Positions 48,038-59,270 of a stretch of 64,000 nucleotides of DNA are shown piece by piece (within the stretch, counting starts at the first letter, position 1; every line of letters begins with the position of its first letter). Source of the DNA: Vicia villosa (lineage: Eukaryota; Streptophyta; Magnoliopsida; Fabales; Fabaceae); contig NW_026705576.1 in assembly GCF_029867415.1 (NCBI RefSeq), positions 248,001 to 312,000 of the forward strand, in the 5' to 3' direction. A model generated the notes under the pieces. It saw only the letters and a list, made by a program, of their open reading frames with translations, did not search any database and was not told the origin of the DNA. The translations under genes and the position numbers were made by a program.

Positions 48038-50973
48038 ATGGCTGCTTCTTCATCAAACGTTGTTGGTTCTCCATCTCCTTCTCAACAACACCTTCAAGAG
48101 GAAGAAGAACTGTTCTATCCTCCATTCACATGCACTATTTCTCGAGGAGATTTAGAGGTTATCTGCGAGTTAATGGTTGATTTTGATAATCTGGTAGAAC
48201 ATCAGTTTGATCTCAGGGAGAATATAGCCTTTCAAGGATGGTCTTCTTTATTTCATGAATTATATGGACCAGTCTATCCTGATTTGGTCAAGGAATTCTG
48301 GGTTAATGCTTTCGTCATTCCTAAGGCGATTGTATCCTTTGTTCATGGAAGGTTCTTTGCAATCACTGAAGATACTCTGAGAATACTGTTTGATTTGAAA
48401 GAGCCTGTTGGCGCCTTTGAACTTTCTCAAAGAGAAAACTGGGAAGATGTTCTTGCTGTACTATACCCAGATGTGACGAAGACCAAAGATGTTAGGGATT
48501 TGAAGAACATCTACAAAGTCTGGACAAAGATTCTGCTTGGTTGTTTCTATCACAGGAAAGGAACTCATTCTCCAAACTTCGTCAACAAAGATCAACAATA
48601 CATCCTGTATTGCATTGGCACTCAGAAGAAGGTTGATGCTCCTTACATCATTTTCAATCATATGTGGAATGCTTTAAGAGATTCTAGGGATTTGAACAGA
48701 ACGAAGAAAGGAAACATTATTCCTTTTGGAAGAATCATCACCAATCTTCTGGTTCAAACCAAGATGGTTGAAAGACTGGAAAATGCTGGAGTTGTCAAGG
48801 ATCTTGTTACCATCATTGGCATTGTCTTGAATGCTAACACCTTGAGAAAGATGAATCTTATTCAAGTCATTGCACATGCTCCTCAACCTATTCCTGGAAT
48901 CAGAATCAGAAGAGGACCTGTGCTAGCTGAGTTTGAAGCGTTCTTCTTAAATGAACAACCAGATATTAAAGTTAGGTATCTGAACGCTGTCAAGAAAGGC
49001 AGTCAGAAAGCCTCAACTTCTAAGCTTGCTACTTCAGAAGATGTTTCAGAAGCTGCTCCAAAAGTTGCTGCTAAGAAAGAAGAACAAAGCGTAAGTTTGA
49101 TCGTCCCTCTATCAATGAGAAGAAAAATAATCAAGAAGAAGCTGTTGCAGTTGTTGATGAGAATGTTGCTGTGGAAGAAGCTGTAGTTGAAGAAATTCAA
49201 GAAGCTTTAGTTGAAAATGAGAATGTAGAACAAGAAGTTGCTGAGAAAAAGAAGAAGAGGAAGTCGGAGAAAGAAAAGAAAGCGGAAGATGAGAAGGAAG
49301 TAGAAAAGAAGAAGAGGAAGAAAAATAAAAAGAAAAAGGAAGTTGTTGCTCAAGAAGAAGTGATTCAAGAAGCTGTGAATCAGCAAGAAGAAGAAGTGAA
49401 TAAGGAAGAACAACAGAAGGAAACAACCAGAAAGAGAGAAATTGCTCTGGGCAAGGTAAAGTCTGTCTATGAGAAGAAGAAAAGAAAGAGGCTTGAAGAT
49501 GATTCTGAAGGGTCTCAGAAGATATCTAAAGGTATACATATCTCTGAACCTATCTCTGTCTCTGTTTTAAATTCAGAATTTGTACCAACAAAAGTTCCGG
49601 TTACCCCTCAACCAGAAAATCAACCAGAAAATCAACCAGAAACAGCCCCAGCAGAGTCACCTCAACACACCAATGTTCTCACCCCTCCTTCTTCACCAAT
49701 TACCAAAGTCCTTACTCCTCCTCCTTCACCCATAACCAACCCTGCTTCTGACCATCCCATTGATACACTCGTTCTAGACATTCAACCCCTTCAAACTCTT
49801 TATCCCCCTCATTTAAATATCTCAACTTCTCAACCTCCACCTCATGCAAACTATTCCCCCTTTGCTAACCCTGTCACAAACAATTCACCAGAATCAGACT
49901 CTAAAAGTACTGGTTCTTTGGATCAATTGTTTCGTGAATGCAATTTCACTCCAAAACCCCGTCCTAAACCTGAGCTTGTAGTGTTAGACGCTGAGTCAGA
50001 AGAAGTAGAATCTCATCTCTCTCTTGATAGAGAACCTCAACCCTACTTCTTTCTGAACCCAGATTCTGCCGTCACCAGACTCAAATCCCGCCGGGAATTT
50101 TCTGTTGGTGTACGTTTTGAGTTGTTAAATCTAAGAATGGAGACAGGTTTAGAGACATTGAAGGCAGCGCATCATGCCAGGATGGATGATGTTGAATTGA
50201 GAAATCTCTGGAGGATCTTCAGAAGAAAGATGGACTCTGAGTTTCTGAAGCTTCAGAAGGCGTGCGTAGCAGAAGCTCCAGGTCATCTTGGATTCCTAAG
50301 ATCATATGAAGAATTCTGGGCCAGTCATCTCAAGTGCAGATATTGCCTTGAAGAAAAGGATTTTATTGATGAGCTTGCAGAAGATGTGTATGACCAAGAG
50401 CCTTGTCTTGACTTGGTTGTATCGAAGCCTTAGTATCCTGTTCTGACTAGAGATTTCCAATTGCTATTCAACTGGCTAAGGGAAAATCCCTCTGAGGAAG
50501 CACCAGACATGGTCATTCCTGAGGCTGTCTACCCTTCAGAAGTTGCTGCTCCCATTCCTCCAAAGAATCTGGCTGAGATTCTTAAAGCTCTGGAGAATGA
50601 AGATTCTGAGATCCCTGCTCCAGAATATTCTGAAGATGCTTCTATGTCAGAAGCTGATGCTGAGAAGCAAGATGTTGAGAATCATCCTACTGAGGAAGTT
50701 CCTGTTCAGGAAAATCAAGATGATGTTCTCACGTTAGATGTTGCTGCTGGAAATGCTATCCCTCTGAATGATAGCTATGCATCTTCTTCTGCTGAACCCT
50801 CCGTTCTGGTGAACGCTATTAAGGCTCTTCAACAGAATCAAGATGTTCTAGCTTCTCGCTTGGATAAGCATGATGAAACGCATAAGGAATTCAGAACCTT
50901 CATGAAGAAGCAGACTGAAAGCACCTCTGAGATTCATGACCTTCTGGCCAAGATAGTTTCTAAGCTAGGCTAG
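48038..50973 (+). pseudogene. SIRE-type extra ('envelope-like') reading frame, frameshifted and with a stop
   Basis: A likely start MAASSSNVV at 48038 follows a CT-rich leader. The first part (to about 49100) is globular and resembles the 'putative plant transposon protein' domain (ISRGDLEVICELMVDF; YGPVYPDLVKEFWVNAF). A frame change between about 49090 and 49170 leads into a Lys/Glu-rich coiled-coil region (49171-49500), a Pro/Ser-rich linker (49600-49920) and a second helical part. A TAG at 50431 interrupts it. The same frame continues past the TAG to 50973 with an acidic stretch and a C-terminal coiled coil (MKKQTESTSEIHDLLAKI). I see no signal peptide or convincing membrane anchor, so 'envelope' describes position only; its function is unknown. 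Confidence 0.75.
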
Positions 50974-51972
50974 TCGTAGTCTTTTGGTCTTAGTTGTCTC
51001 TTGTTTCTTGCATCTGTTTCCTGCATATGCTTTTGTATCTTCTGATATATCTTTTGTTGAATCAATGAAATCTTCTTCTTCTCTCATATTGTTTGTTTTT
51101 CATCTGAATCTTTTATGCTTTTTGATGTTATGACAAAAAGGGGAGAAAATGTGATAATTGATTTGATTTATTATATCAGTTGCTGGGAGTAAGTCTCAAC
51201 ATTCCTAACAATATTTGCAAGTTCTATGTATTTGAGTTTTTTGCAGGATTGAAGTCATTCTGAAAAAGCTCAACATGAGAAGCAAAGACATGGGGAAAAG
51301 CAATTTTGTATAGAAACATGCTCATGGAAATTGAAGCAAGCTTAGTGCTGAAAAGCTTCAAGATCAGAAGCAAGAAGGAAGAATGTTCTGATATTCTTGT
51401 GATAGAATATGCTCTAACACATTCTTATCCCTTATATTCTGATACATATTTTATGTGTTCTGATACATATTTTATGTTCTGATACATACTTTTTTAAGAA
51501 CTGTTTGCTTTGATAAGTGCTCTTTCTTAAAAGTATGTTCTGATTCATTCATGCTCTGACTTTTGTTGTCTAGTTTGTTCTGAAACATTTCAGGATGTAA
51601 AGATGCTCTGATGATGCTCTAGTACATTCAAGAATGTTCTGATACAATCAAAGCATGCAATGATTCAAGAAGAAATTCAAAGCTCTGAAGTTGTCCTATG
51701 GAAGCAAGAATCAGAAGCTCTGAATGTTCTGAAGTTTAAGCAAATGTGAAAGTCTCAACTGAAATGGAAAATACTCAGGGAAGTCTTTTATTTTTTAAAT
51801 TCTTCCAGTATTTATTTCAGGGGGAGATTGTTGATCTCAAGGGGAGACATATTCACACACTATGTTTATATGCTTATGCTATAACTGTGTAATTGTCTTT
51901 AGTCGTCTGATATTCTGATTGCAAATTCATATCAATTATATATGTTTTTGTCATCATCAAAAAGGGGGAGAT
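50974..51972 (+). other. SIRE-type 3' internal non-coding region with polypurine tracts
   Basis: About 1 kb without domains, rich in GATACAT, TGTTCTGA and AGAAGCAAG phrases. Purine tracts occur at about 51134-51150, 51819-51831, 51838-51846 and, directly before the 3' LTR, 51959-51970 (AAAAGGGGGAG). The last is the expected plus-strand primer. Confidence 0.7.
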
Positions 51973-53043
51973 TGTTAGAACAAGAATTGTTCTGATCAAT
52001 ATTCTTAGTTTTGATGATAACAATGTATATGAATTTTGCTTAATACAATGTGGTACTCTAATCCTATGCAATTTCCATTTCAGGAAATATATGAAGAGTA
52101 TGCACAAAATCAGCGCAAGAAGCACTGACTCAGAAGGTTCAGCATGCAACATCAGAACATGCTCTGGAAAGACATCAGAAGATGGTCAAGCAGAATCAGA
52201 ACATGGTCTATTGAAGCATCAGAAGAACTTGAGATCAGAAGCAGAAGCACTGAAGTTCTCATGGTATCACGCTTGAAGCACTTCAAAGTCAGAAGACAAG
52301 AAGATGCTCTGCACCAAGCTGTTTGACTCTGATATATTCAAACATTGTATCTACAAAGATCAGATCATAAGCAAGTACAAGATGGCAGGCTACGCTGACT
52401 GACAAAAGGAACGTTAGAAGCTATTAAAGGCAAAGTCAGTTAAAGCAGGAAAAGCAAGGCTCGAGGTAGTTGACAAAAGAGTGAAACATTAAATGCAATG
52501 CTGTACGGATCATGCAACGCATTAAATGCTCCCAACGGTCATCTTCTCAAAAAGCCTATAAATAGAAGTTCTGATGAGAAGCTGAATACAATACTCTACG
52601 CAAACATACAGAAACGCTGTCAAAGTGAAAAGCTCTCAAAACTTCATCTTCATCCTCACTTCATTACTGTTGTAATATCTTAGTGAGATTAAGCTTAAAC
52701 TTAAGAGAAATATCACAGTTGTGATTATAGCTTTTAAAGAAGCATTGTAATACTCTTGTAAGAATTTGTTTACATTAATTTGTAAAAGGTTCCTAGAGTG
52801 ATCAAGGTGTGATCAGAATACTCTAGAAGACTTAGAAGGTATCTAAGTGGAAAACCATTGTAATCAAGGTTGATTAGTGGATTAAATCCTCAGGTGAGGT
52901 AAAGCACTCTAAGGGGGTGGACATGAGTAGTTTCGTTAACAACGAACCAGGATAAAAATCATTGTGCAATTGTTTTTTTCTTAAGAGTTTTTAAAGTCAC
53001 ACTTATTCAAACCCCCCCTTTCTAAGTGTTTTTCTATCCTTCA
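51973..53043 (+). repeat. SIRE-type 3' LTR
   Basis: 1071 bp. Contains the 39-bp stretch missing from the 5' LTR. Ends CTATCCTTCA immediately before the AAACT duplication. Confidence 0.92.
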
Positions 53044-53048
53044 AAACT

Positions 53049-53384
53049 CAAAACTACGATTGGTAACTCGTTAACTCTGATTCTCCATAAGGAGATACGT
53101 AGGCACTTGGCAACAAGGCGAGTCCCCTTCCTCAAAATTCTAATCAGGTTCAAATCTTGCCATTCACCTTGTTCATTTCCTTAGCTATTAAATCTAAATA
53201 TTTTAGCCATGAACCTTTACTTTGAACATACAACCTTACGAAAGGGTTAAGGGTGCCTAACACCTTCCCTTGACCTGATTATAATAATCTTACCCAGATC
53301 TTTATACTGCGTAAGGCTTCCTATTCGCCCTGGTAGAATAGGTGGCGACTCTAAAAAAATTTATTTTTAAGGCAGGTTGCTACA
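53049..53384. other. Ogre-like LTR, right piece
   Basis: Ends in GGTGGCGACTC, an A/T run, then GGCAGGTTGCTACA. It includes GGAGATACGTAGGCAC and a TTAAGGGTGCCTAACACC block that look like the R/U5 part of Ogre-type LTRs. Confidence 0.65.
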
Positions 53385-54590
53385 CAATGTTACCTTTATC
53401 GTTACGAATACACCAGCCTCGATTCATAGTCCCTAAACTCTAATTAAAGGCGACATTGACATTCCATTTAAACCAACCATTAGGAGGCGGGATCCAATTA
53501 ATCAAATCCACGATATCACCTTGCGTTTCCGTTAGATTTTGAGCTGAAAACTAATCTTGCCACTTATGAAAGGCTAGCCAACCAAGCTTAGATGCTTCTT
53601 CCTTCTCATTGTGCCAAACAAAGTCGTTTCTATTCTTCCATAACCCTTCCAACATAACCGCAACTCTCCCAGTATTTTTCCTATCCTCATTAGCACATAC
53701 GTCAAGAATAAGGGACTTGGTATCATGAAAAGTTTGGAGACGTGGATAAATAACATCGAGTAGTCCTTTTGTCTGCCAACAAGAATGAGTTTCCAAAGAC
53801 CCCAAAAAAACATGCCAATCGTCCTCGTAGTTATTATCACAAAGTTGACAGACTGGAGCATGGCACATGATGATGAACAAGGCGCACCTTCGAAGGGAGG
53901 CAATCACTGTAAATTCTCAATATGAGATGTTTGACCCTAGCCGGAGCTATTATTTTCCACAAACTACTCCAATTTAACCCTTCCCTATCTGAATCGACCC
54001 TTTCCTGGTGCTTCCTCCAAATTCTATATCTCGACCGAACACTATAATTATTGTTATCATCTTCTTTCCAAACCATACGGTCTTCCCCCACCTCTTCAGC
54101 CAATAGAACTAGTAAGATTTCTTTAACAACAGTATAGTCAAACAAGTCGGATAAAACTCACATATTCCATTGTTTAACATTAGGAAGAAAAAGACCATTA
54201 ACAGTTATAGTATACACACCTTGATTTTAAGGTCCCATCGAGCAACCCTCTCTACTTTCTCACAGCCAAGGTTCGTTCATAACCTTTATGTTTCTACCAT
54301 CACCAATACACCACCTACAACCAAGAGTTAGGACCTCACCTCACGAGCTTTCCAAATACTTCGCCATACAAAACTAGGATTGTAACCCAACTTAGCATCG
54401 AATAAATGAGTTCTCAGAAAATACACTGCTTTAAAGACCCTGGACACTAAAGCATGCAGGTTTGCCATAAGAAACCATCCTTGCTTGGCAACCATGGCCA
54501 TGTTAAAAGCCTTAAAATTCCGAAAACCCAAATCATCTACCTCTTTCGAACAAGTTAGTTTATCTCAAGCCATCTACCTTATCCCTTTAC
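53385..54590 (-). pseudogene. LINE polyprotein, C-terminal part (piece 1 of 3)
   Basis: On the minus strand from about 54590: the tail of the reverse transcriptase region (GFRNFKAFNMAMVAKQGW; then PSFVWRSIWKAREV), then a zf-RVT domain (YSVRSRYRIW; WSSLWKIIAPARVKHLIL; later a Cys-x2-Cys pair). The linker to RNase H (INWIPPPNGWFKWNVN) breaks off at the Ogre-like LTR. Several stops (near 53437, 53547 and 54245) and a frame change near 53850-53900 mark it as dead. The N-terminal endonuclease and most of the reverse transcriptase are missing, so the copy is 5'-truncated. Confidence 0.85.
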
Positions 54591-54842
54591 TATTAGGCAT
54601 GTTTTAAAAATCACATTAAATAAAATTTCCATGACATTTATCAATATTGATCAATGCCATTAAATACAATGACGTGGTGGTTGCCAGGATTTTGTACGTT
54701 ATACGCCAATGACGACAACTACGGTGATTTCATTATTGATGTATGAAGTATATCATATTATAATAATTAATTTTTAAATTAAATAGCAATCTGTTACGCA
54801 CCTAAATTTTTTAAATATAAATATTAAAATATATTGCTCAAA
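54591..54842. other. No feature seen
   Basis: AT-rich DNA between the LINE remnant and the second CACTA-type terminus. Nothing recognisable. Confidence 0.5.
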
Positions 54843-55065
54843 CACTACTAGAAATACTCTGTTTTCCTGCGGATTTACCTGCGGATTTGAGCAAAGTTTC
54901 CGCAGGAAACGTGTTTCCTGCGGATTTTCCTGCGGTTTCTGCTCCCCAGCTAAAACCTTCGTGGGTAATATCTTCGGCAGGAAAGTCCGCAGTAAAATCC
55001 GCAGGTAAATCCGTAGGAAATATCCGCGGGTAAATCCGCAGGAAATATCCGCAGGTAATGTATTT
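54843..55065 (+). mobile_element. Left terminus of a second CACTA-like element
   Basis: Begins CACTACTAGAAAT, followed by a dense set of CCTGCGGAT/ATCCGCAGG motifs in both orientations (at least ten to 55060), as in CACTA subterminal regions. The preceding bases are AAA. I looked for a matching right end (ATTTCTAGTAGTG) up to 64000 and did not find one, so the element is either truncated or extends beyond the window. The motif set differs from that of the first CACTA element, so it is another family. Confidence 0.7.
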
Positions 55066-56184
55066 CTAAATTAAAAAAAATCTAAATTATTATTTGTTTC
55101 TATCCCTATACAAAGAAAGGTTTATACTAGAAATAATATCTGGTATTACGATGCATGAGATCTAGTATTAACATCTACAATCACATACATAATCCCACCT
55201 GAATATCATCATCTAGCACAAAACAACAAGTTCTCATCCAGCTAAAACATTCATTAACAACTCATGTCAAAATTAGGCATACAAACACTCATATTCTAAT
55301 TCTAATATTCTAATTGCAGAAAATTGAATTTGAACTTGAAACCTCTGAATCATAACCAGCTTTAAACTTGAAATCTTCACCGTAAGTATGCTTGCAGACA
55401 ACACTCCAATAGTTGGAATCACAATTATACCAGTAACTATCCATAAAGCATTTTAAGAGACATGTCAGCAAGGAGACTAGGTTATTATTTTAAGGGTCTT
55501 CACCTTTCTAAATTCTAGCACAACACCTTCTTTCATTCTATCCTACATATGGAACCATTTAATGTCTTATATGATAATAACCCATCCACCAAACCTAATT
55601 ATTTGGCTGGAATAGCTAAAATGGATGTTTTGGACTCATGTATACATCAATTTTAATAAATTTTAACTAAGTTATATGAGAACTTAAATAAACTAGATAG
55701 AAAAATGAAGGTACATGAAAATTAGAAAAGAATTGAATAATCTTATAATTAACTCATGCTCGTTAAAATTACTTAGTTTCTCCCGAGTCATTTTTATTTT
55801 TGTCTAACTTACACACTTTTCATAAAAGCATGAAACACTTAACCACAAAAGATTTAAACACCAAATACAGGATTTTACAAAACTATTTCACAATCCATTT
55901 AGTTAAACATTTAACATGAACAACAAGGTGCTACATGAGTTTTACTAATAGCCCCAAAAATACAGATAATTAATTTAGAGGAAAATCAAACACGGCAAAC
56001 TCAAGTTTTCAAGTATAAAGCTCAAACATCCCCTTAACCTTTATTTATGTTGTTTTACTATATGTACTACTAACAACTCAAAGACTCAAAGCATGTAAAA
56101 TAAATAGAACAATAGAACATATTGATGTCAAGACAAAGAGGAATGAAGAGAAAAACCTGACTCAACAGGTTCCATAAGCAACTT
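55066..56184. other. No gene seen
   Basis: AT-rich DNA. No open frame resembles a known protein, and no repeat stands out. Confidence 0.45.
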
Positions 56185-56343
56185 TTAAGATTGAGTTTTG
56201 TGTAAATCTTCAACCAACAATTTACTTTGCAAATCTTGAACATAACGTGATAAAAGAAAACCTGCTTCCGAAGCTCCTGAATAGGGATCCAAAGCAGAAC
56301 GTAAACTATACTTTTTTTTGGGTATATTCTTTCTAAATGGCAT
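56185..56343 (-). pseudogene. Putative exon C, unassigned (52 codons)
   Basis: A minus-strand frame starts MPFRKNIPKKKYSL and continues with a helical 'S-R-Y-V-Q-D-L-Q-S-K-L' stretch, then a stop. Codon content is more protein-like than the surroundings, and TGTGAAG directly before the ATG could be a splice acceptor. It lies 57 bp downstream (minus strand) of exon B. I do not recognise the product. Confidence 0.35.
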
Positions 56344-56400
56344 CTTCACAATGTAAGGAGGAATAGAATGGAAAAACTACCTGAATCAATAAAAGCTTAC

Positions 56401-56528
56401 AGCTGCTCGACATTTTGCATCAGATATATAAGCATAAAAACGGTCAGTCATCGGGCTTTCTAAATTGTCATGTGAGCTAGACTCAAGAAGATCTCTGCCA
56501 ACTTCAGTTGTTGAAGCACGCTCATTTC
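56401..56528 (-). pseudogene. Putative exon B, unassigned
   Basis: Flanked on the minus strand by an acceptor-like TTAAAACAG and a donor GTAAGC. The open frame reads NERASTTEVGRDLLESSS and continues with 'P-M-T-D-R-F-Y-A-Y-I'. The match of frame limits to good splice sites supports a real exon. I could not assign it to a family. Confidence 0.4.
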
Positions 56529-56834
56529 TGTTTTAACAGTACGAGATCATCAACAGCAACACAATCATCTTACCACCATATTCAATACGTTTACGTCAAA
56601 AGAAATTAACTTCAAGAGTATCGTATATCTAATTGTTAATAAGTACAATTAACACAAATCTTAAAGATTGAAATTAAATATTTCCTCAAAATAAACAATG
56701 CCTAAGGTAGTTAGTAAGGCAAAGAACAGAATCTCAAACAAAAACCATTTAAACAAGTCATTATTGCACCAACTCTGTTTAACAACAGATTAAGAATAAC
56801 GATTCAGAGTGTATCTAGCAAGTCAAGTAAGTAC

Positions 56835-56947
56835 CTTTTGAGACCAAGAATATTGACAATGGAATCATATCCAAACAGTTCCAGTTTAGATTCTTGCTGG
56901 GGTTCATTAGGTTGAGGTTTTTCGAGGAGAGTTCCCATCTTTAGCTT
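56835..56947 (-). pseudogene. Exon A, cation-chloride cotransporter (CCC1-like) N-terminal fragment
   Basis: The minus-strand frame includes NEPQQESKLELFGYDS and then IVNILGLK, followed by a donor-like GTACTT at 56834. The stretch 'ESKLELFG(F/Y)DS(L/I)VNILGLK' is a block I recall from the N terminus of plant cation-chloride cotransporters. An acceptor (GTTCAG) precedes it. The membrane domain of the transporter is not found nearby, so this is an exon-sized fragment, most simply captured by the CACTA-like element. The family call is from memory. Confidence 0.5.
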
Positions 56948-58999
56948 CTGAACTTACATTTATTTTTCTAAGAACAATGACACCAATCAGTAAAGCTGTT
57001 CTCCAAAACAAATATACAAAAAAACAAAATCAACTAATCAGAAACACCAAAGCTAATCATACATATTTAAACACATTTTCATCAAGCAACAGAGGTGCAA
57101 ATAAGTAGAACCATCACCATATAACACTAATCAAATCCAAGAACATGAACCATCACCATATAACACTAATAAAATATGTTAAATAATATATATATTAAGT
57201 TATTTTTGGATTTAACAACTAATAAAAAAATAGTTTACATCACCAACAAATTATTCTTTTAAATGAAAAAGATTTACAAATTAAGCAAAATCAATTTGAT
57301 AAATCTTACTTATTCATTAAAATTTTAATATATAAAACTAATTTTTTTAAAATTTAACATAATTGATACATCACTAACAATTATTTTGATTTGTCTTATT
57401 AATTTAAACATCTAACATATCCTCAATTATTCTGGCTTTCTATAAAATGGTGGACAATCTTCAATCATCAAGAGTAACAAAAAAACAATTATGTTCTGGT
57501 CAATATTTTTCCAGCATCTCCATGAATAACAATAACCCAATAATGATTGTCAACCTGTATATTCCTATTCTATATATCTACATTTAAAGTGGGCTTAAAA
57601 CTATCCCTAAATAAAATTATCATAACACAAGATTGTTTAGAAAATAATAATTACAGTTAAGAAACAATTGATCCAAGTTTGTTTTTAAAGAAAAATAACA
57701 TACAAAAAATAATAATTACTGTTACAAAATTGAATCTACTCTTAAAGTGATGTAGAATGAAAACAATGAGAAATTAGAGACTCATCTCTTTGTTTCCTAA
57801 CAGACAGTGCGTGTTTCGTATCACGGATTTGCCACCATAGTTTTGTATAAGATACACTCTATAATTTTTGCAAAATCACAGTAGCTCGCTGCTATTCCGT
57901 CAAATTCGCCACAAATCCAATCATGCAGAGTCTTAGTATCAATCACATCACACCTTCATCCCAAATCATTTTGCTTGCTAATGCTTTCTATTAGAAAGGC
58001 TTCGATCAAACCTTCAGGTTTGCATGCCATTGCAATAGCATTCATACTATTGAAGTTCCTATTAGTAACATGAGATTAGGTTAGATATTAAAATGATTCA
58101 TGTTTATGGTCATGAACTAAAATGATATGAACGGTAAAATTGATGTTAAAATTCATGTTTGGAGGTAAAAGTTCCCAATCCCAGCATCAAATTAGAACCT
58201 ATTTTAGAACAAAATCAGTTTTCTTTCCGAAGAGGTTCTAGTTGATAGAGGGGCAGTGAGACTTAGCAAACTACTTAAATATTCCCGACTACAACTTCAC
58301 AAAATTTTCTAAAGAATATTGATCTTTATATGGACCAAAATTGACCACATAAGTTCATTCCTGGAACAACAATAGCAACAAATTTTAATAATTCTAGGAT
58401 ACCTCTAATGATTTAAAATTGGCCAAATAAGTTTGATCTCCTATTTAGGCGTTCTTGTTCTAACTTGTCAGGAAAGCTGCACATTTTTACTAACAGTTGT
58501 AAAAATACAAACGATTGTTGAGCCACAAGTATTCATATGTGCTTTTTCTGTTATTCAGTGTTATACTTAACTATGATGATGCAATGTTATGAATAAATTT
58601 ATTAAAATTATTCAAACATTGAGAGTGAACAAATTATGTTAAGTGCAGAAGTTGTGCATAACATTTATTGTAATTTTTAACTTGTCCATTCTTAATGTCT
58701 TATAAACATATTGAGAAACAAATTGAAGTAAATTCTGATTCATACTTTTTAAAAGGCAGAGAAACTATTTATTAGCTATTGTTGTTTTACGGATTTGAAA
58801 AATTTGAGACTGAAAAAATTACCAGGGCGGAACATCTTTTACAGAACAAAAATACACTAAATAAAATCAAAAAATCTAACCCATTTCTGCAGATTTCAAC
58901 TAACGACCGGACCGTTCAACATCAACAACGTGAATCATCAGTTTTAAAAAACGCAAGCAACATCATCATCAGTCCTCAAAAACACAAGCAACATCATCA
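56948..58999. other. No gene seen
   Basis: AT-rich, intron-like DNA. On the minus strand it would separate the promoter-like block at 59000-59270 from exon A if they form one transcription unit. No domain is recognisable. Confidence 0.4.
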
Positions 59000-59270
59000 T
59001 CAGTTCCCAAATTGTGAATCATCACCGCCGCCACCGTTAGTGAATCGGAAGGAGAGAAGATGAAACGAAGGTTGAGATCGCCGGAGAAGATGAAGAGAGC
59101 CACCATCGCTCTTGAGCTTGAGAGAAGGAGGACAGAAAGGATGAGTCGCCGTTGTGATTTGATCGGAGAAAACGGCGGAGGGTGAGGTTTTTATAGCGTC
59201 GTCGCAGTTTCAGTGGTTAGGGGTTTGTTGGAGAATGAATTGTGATGCTCCCAATATTTATAGACTATAA
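59000..59270 (-). promoter_or_regulatory. Promoter-like block and leader on the minus strand
   Basis: A TATA-like TATAAATA (minus strand; 59255-59262) and a second, TATAAAAAC, near 59187 precede a C/T-rich leader with TTCTCC and CCGCCG phrases, typical of plant 5' untranslated regions. The first minus-strand ATG after it opens a frame of about 46 codons (MVALFIFSGDLNLRF...) without known similarity. The GC content rises sharply compared with both sides. It could be the start of a host gene fragment or of the CACTA-like element's transcript, reading towards exons A-C. Confidence 0.35.

Larger units (their letters stand above)
43115..53043 (+). mobile_element. SIRE/Maximus-type Ty1/copia element with internal deletion
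   Basis: LTRs at 43115-44146 (1032 bp) and 51973-53043 (1071 bp) begin TGTTAGAACAAG and end CTATCCTTCA. The target duplication AAACT is at 43110-43114 and 53044-53048. The interior has a tRNA-Met-like primer site, gag, protease and integrase, then no reverse transcriptase or RNase H, then a large extra reading frame of the 'envelope-like' position typical of SIRE elements. The LTRs differ by well over twenty substitutions and a 39-bp indel, so this insertion is older than the neighbouring LARD. With frameshifts and no reverse transcriptase, it cannot act by itself. Confidence 0.9.
35837..53384. mobile_element. Probable solo Ogre-like LTR, split by two nested insertions
   Basis: Starts TGTCATACCCCAAAATTTG and ends GGCAGGTTGCTACA, with the 5-bp duplication CAATG at 35832-35836 and 53385-53389. 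After removing the nested LARD and SIRE elements, about 2633 bp remain (35837-37279, 42261-43114, 53049-53384). No second LTR, primer site or pol region is present, so this reads as a solo LTR left by LTR-LTR recombination. The end block with GGAGATACGTAGGCAC and 'AAGGGTGCCTAACACCTTCCC'-type text recalls legume Ogre (Tat lineage) LTRs. The family name is from memory and less certain than the structure. Confidence 0.8.
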
